Of a DNA stretch of 7,571 nucleotides, positions 6,231-7,571 are shown piece after piece. The position numbers and the translations under genes are program-made. This stretch comes from Nitrospirota bacterium (GTDB lineage Bacteria > Nitrospirota > Thermodesulfovibrionia > Thermodesulfovibrionales > Magnetobacteriaceae). The stretch lies in the NCBI GenBank assembly GCA_015233485.1, contig JADFXO010000187.1, forward strand, positions 1-7,571, written 5' to 3'. The notes below the pieces were generated by a model. The model saw only the letters and a program-made list of their open reading frames with translations, ran no database searches and was not told the DNA's origin. The stretch's first letter is position 1; every line of letters begins with the position of its first letter.

Positions 6231-7571
6231 TTATTCCTCAAAGTAGGCCTCTTCGATTATTGAAGACTCCCCACTTCCTTCCTCGATCTTATTAAAATTA
6301 ATCAGGTACATCTTGAGAATCTTCGGGTCAAGTCTTTGCCTATAGAAACTTGAGATTTCTTCGTCATGTGAAAGAAAAATTACTTGCCCTGGAGCGGCTT
6401 CAGAGACATAAGATAAAACGCGTTCGCGATACTTAGAATCCATATTGCCCACAGGTGTATCAATAACAATAGGAGCTTCTTGTCCTGATACGTCTGCTAC
6501 GGCAAGTGTGAAAGCAAGTCCGAAAGCTCTTTTTTGTGCACCAGACAGACTATTAACAAATACAATCTCACCATTGGGCCCTTCAAGTTTTGGAGCAATA
6601 TCCGTATCGAAAAGTACTTTAAAATTACCATATTCATCTTATATCATTTTTTGAAAATGTACAGTACACCTTTCTTCCAGAGATTCTCTACAAAGTGGGA
6701 TTAAAGCTTCTGTTGCTTCATCAACTGTTGCTCGAACACGATGAGCTATATCTATCTTCTCATGAACAGGCCGTTCAATTGTTCTACGTTTTTCCATTTG
6801 GCCTATCGCACCCTTAAGATCTTTTATTTTTTCGTGTATTCCCTTTTCACGGTGCTCCAGTCCAGTTACTTCAGAACTAATCGTATGACTTCTTCCCAAA
6901 CTCTCGTTAAGCTGATTTCGAAGAGTTGTTAGTTGAGGCGCGATGTCCTTTGCACGATTATATTTGTGATTAGTCTCTCTTAATCGGGTAGTTATACTGT
7001 CCATGCGAATGGCAGCATCGGTCAATGCCGTTCCTCCTATTGTTTCATTGCGATTGAGTTTGCTTAATACAGCGCCACGGTCTGATTCTCTTAAAAAATT
7101 AAACCCGTCTGGAGGTGGACTCCATAATTGCTCAAGTGCCTTTTCCATCTTTGAACGGAGTTGAACAACCTGGGATTCTTCAAGCGGTGGTTGAATTTCT
7201 ATATGCCCACTTGAAGGCAGGACTGTCTCCACAATACAAACCGCTTTTCCGCAAGCTTCATCTTTGAGAATCAACCACCTGTCACGAATTTGCTCTGCCC
7301 GCAGAATCGATCTTACTCTCTCAACGTTACGGCACATGGCAAGAGGTAGGGCAATTGAAGCGAGCCCATTCATAAGTTCATTACGGATAGAATCTTGTTC
7401 ACCCTCTAAAGCTCTTCTGGTATCTGCAAACTCTTCAATATCAGCGGTAGAATCTCCTATTAGTTGATGAAGCTCATGTAGCAATCGTTCCTGATTGAGA
7501 TCTGCCAGGTCCTTTTCTTTTCGCTTTTTTTTCAAGTTGTCTTCAATCTGCTTCAGTTTATCCTTTTCATT
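6231..7571 (-). pseudogene. dndD: DndD-like SMC/RecN-type ATPase, C-terminal part, interrupted by an in-frame TAA
   Basis: The frame is open to the right window edge (TTG at 7535 is not a credible start), giving 310 codons before TAA at 6639-6641, then 135 more sense codons in the same frame to TAA 6231-6233. The N-terminal Walker A half lies outside the window. Visible parts are charged coiled-coil segments (about 7571-7400 and 7010-6740) around a middle region, then after the TAA the ABC signature SLSGAQKRAFGL (6551-6516), Walker B with D-loop PIVIDTPVGNMD (about 6476-6441) and a switch-like VIFLSHDEE. DndD is the ATPase that works with DndC and DndE in DNA phosphorothioation; the adjacent DndE domain and DGQHR gene support this over RecF or Rad50. 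The stop separates the coiled coil from the ATPase C-lobe, so the product would be inactive unless the stop is read through or is a sequence error. The frame is otherwise intact, so the lesion is recent or artefactual. Confidence 0.75.

Overview
The window is bacterial, with moderate G+C that drops visibly in the right half. It joins ordinary metabolic or envelope genes on the left to a compact DNA-modification/defence operon on the right. I cannot name the organism. A bacterial GlgB, an ArnT-like membrane glycosyltransferase and a HicBA remnant suit a Gram-negative environmental bacterium, but no gene here is a phylogenetic marker.

Left part (1-2760). The C-terminal end of a glycogen branching enzyme (glgB, + strand) runs in from the left edge and ends in an unusual Pro/Glu/Ala-rich tail. 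A strong hairpin follows it. Facing it on the - strand is a family-39-type membrane glycosyltransferase. Its annotated end (898) looks like a frameshift: shifting the frame near 911-918 adds 49 residues and carries the gene to 764. Upstream of it, on the same strand, lie an intact HicB-type antitoxin and a hicA toxin gene cut to about 21 codons, so this toxin-antitoxin pair is broken.

Right part (2861-7571, all - strand). Read 5' to 3', from the right edge leftward, this is a tight operon: a DndD-like SMC/RecN-type ATPase (5' end outside the window), a protein fusing an N-terminal DndE domain to a HerA/FtsK-type ATPase, a small GIY-YIG domain protein, and a DGQHR-domain (DndB-like) protein. 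The junctions are 0 bp, 2 bp and a 1-base overlap, so the four genes are probably co-transcribed and translationally coupled. The combination points to a variant of the Dnd DNA phosphorothioation system. The expected sulfur-transfer gene (dndC) would lie to the right, beyond the window.

Three features stand out. The first is the DndE-HerA fusion with a GIY-YIG partner, in place of the separate dptFGH restriction genes of the classical system. The second is an in-frame TAA inside dndD, just before its ABC signature and Walker B motifs. The third is the number of lesions in 7.6 kb (dndD nonsense, glycosyltransferase frameshift, hicA truncation). These may be real decay or, in part, sequence errors.
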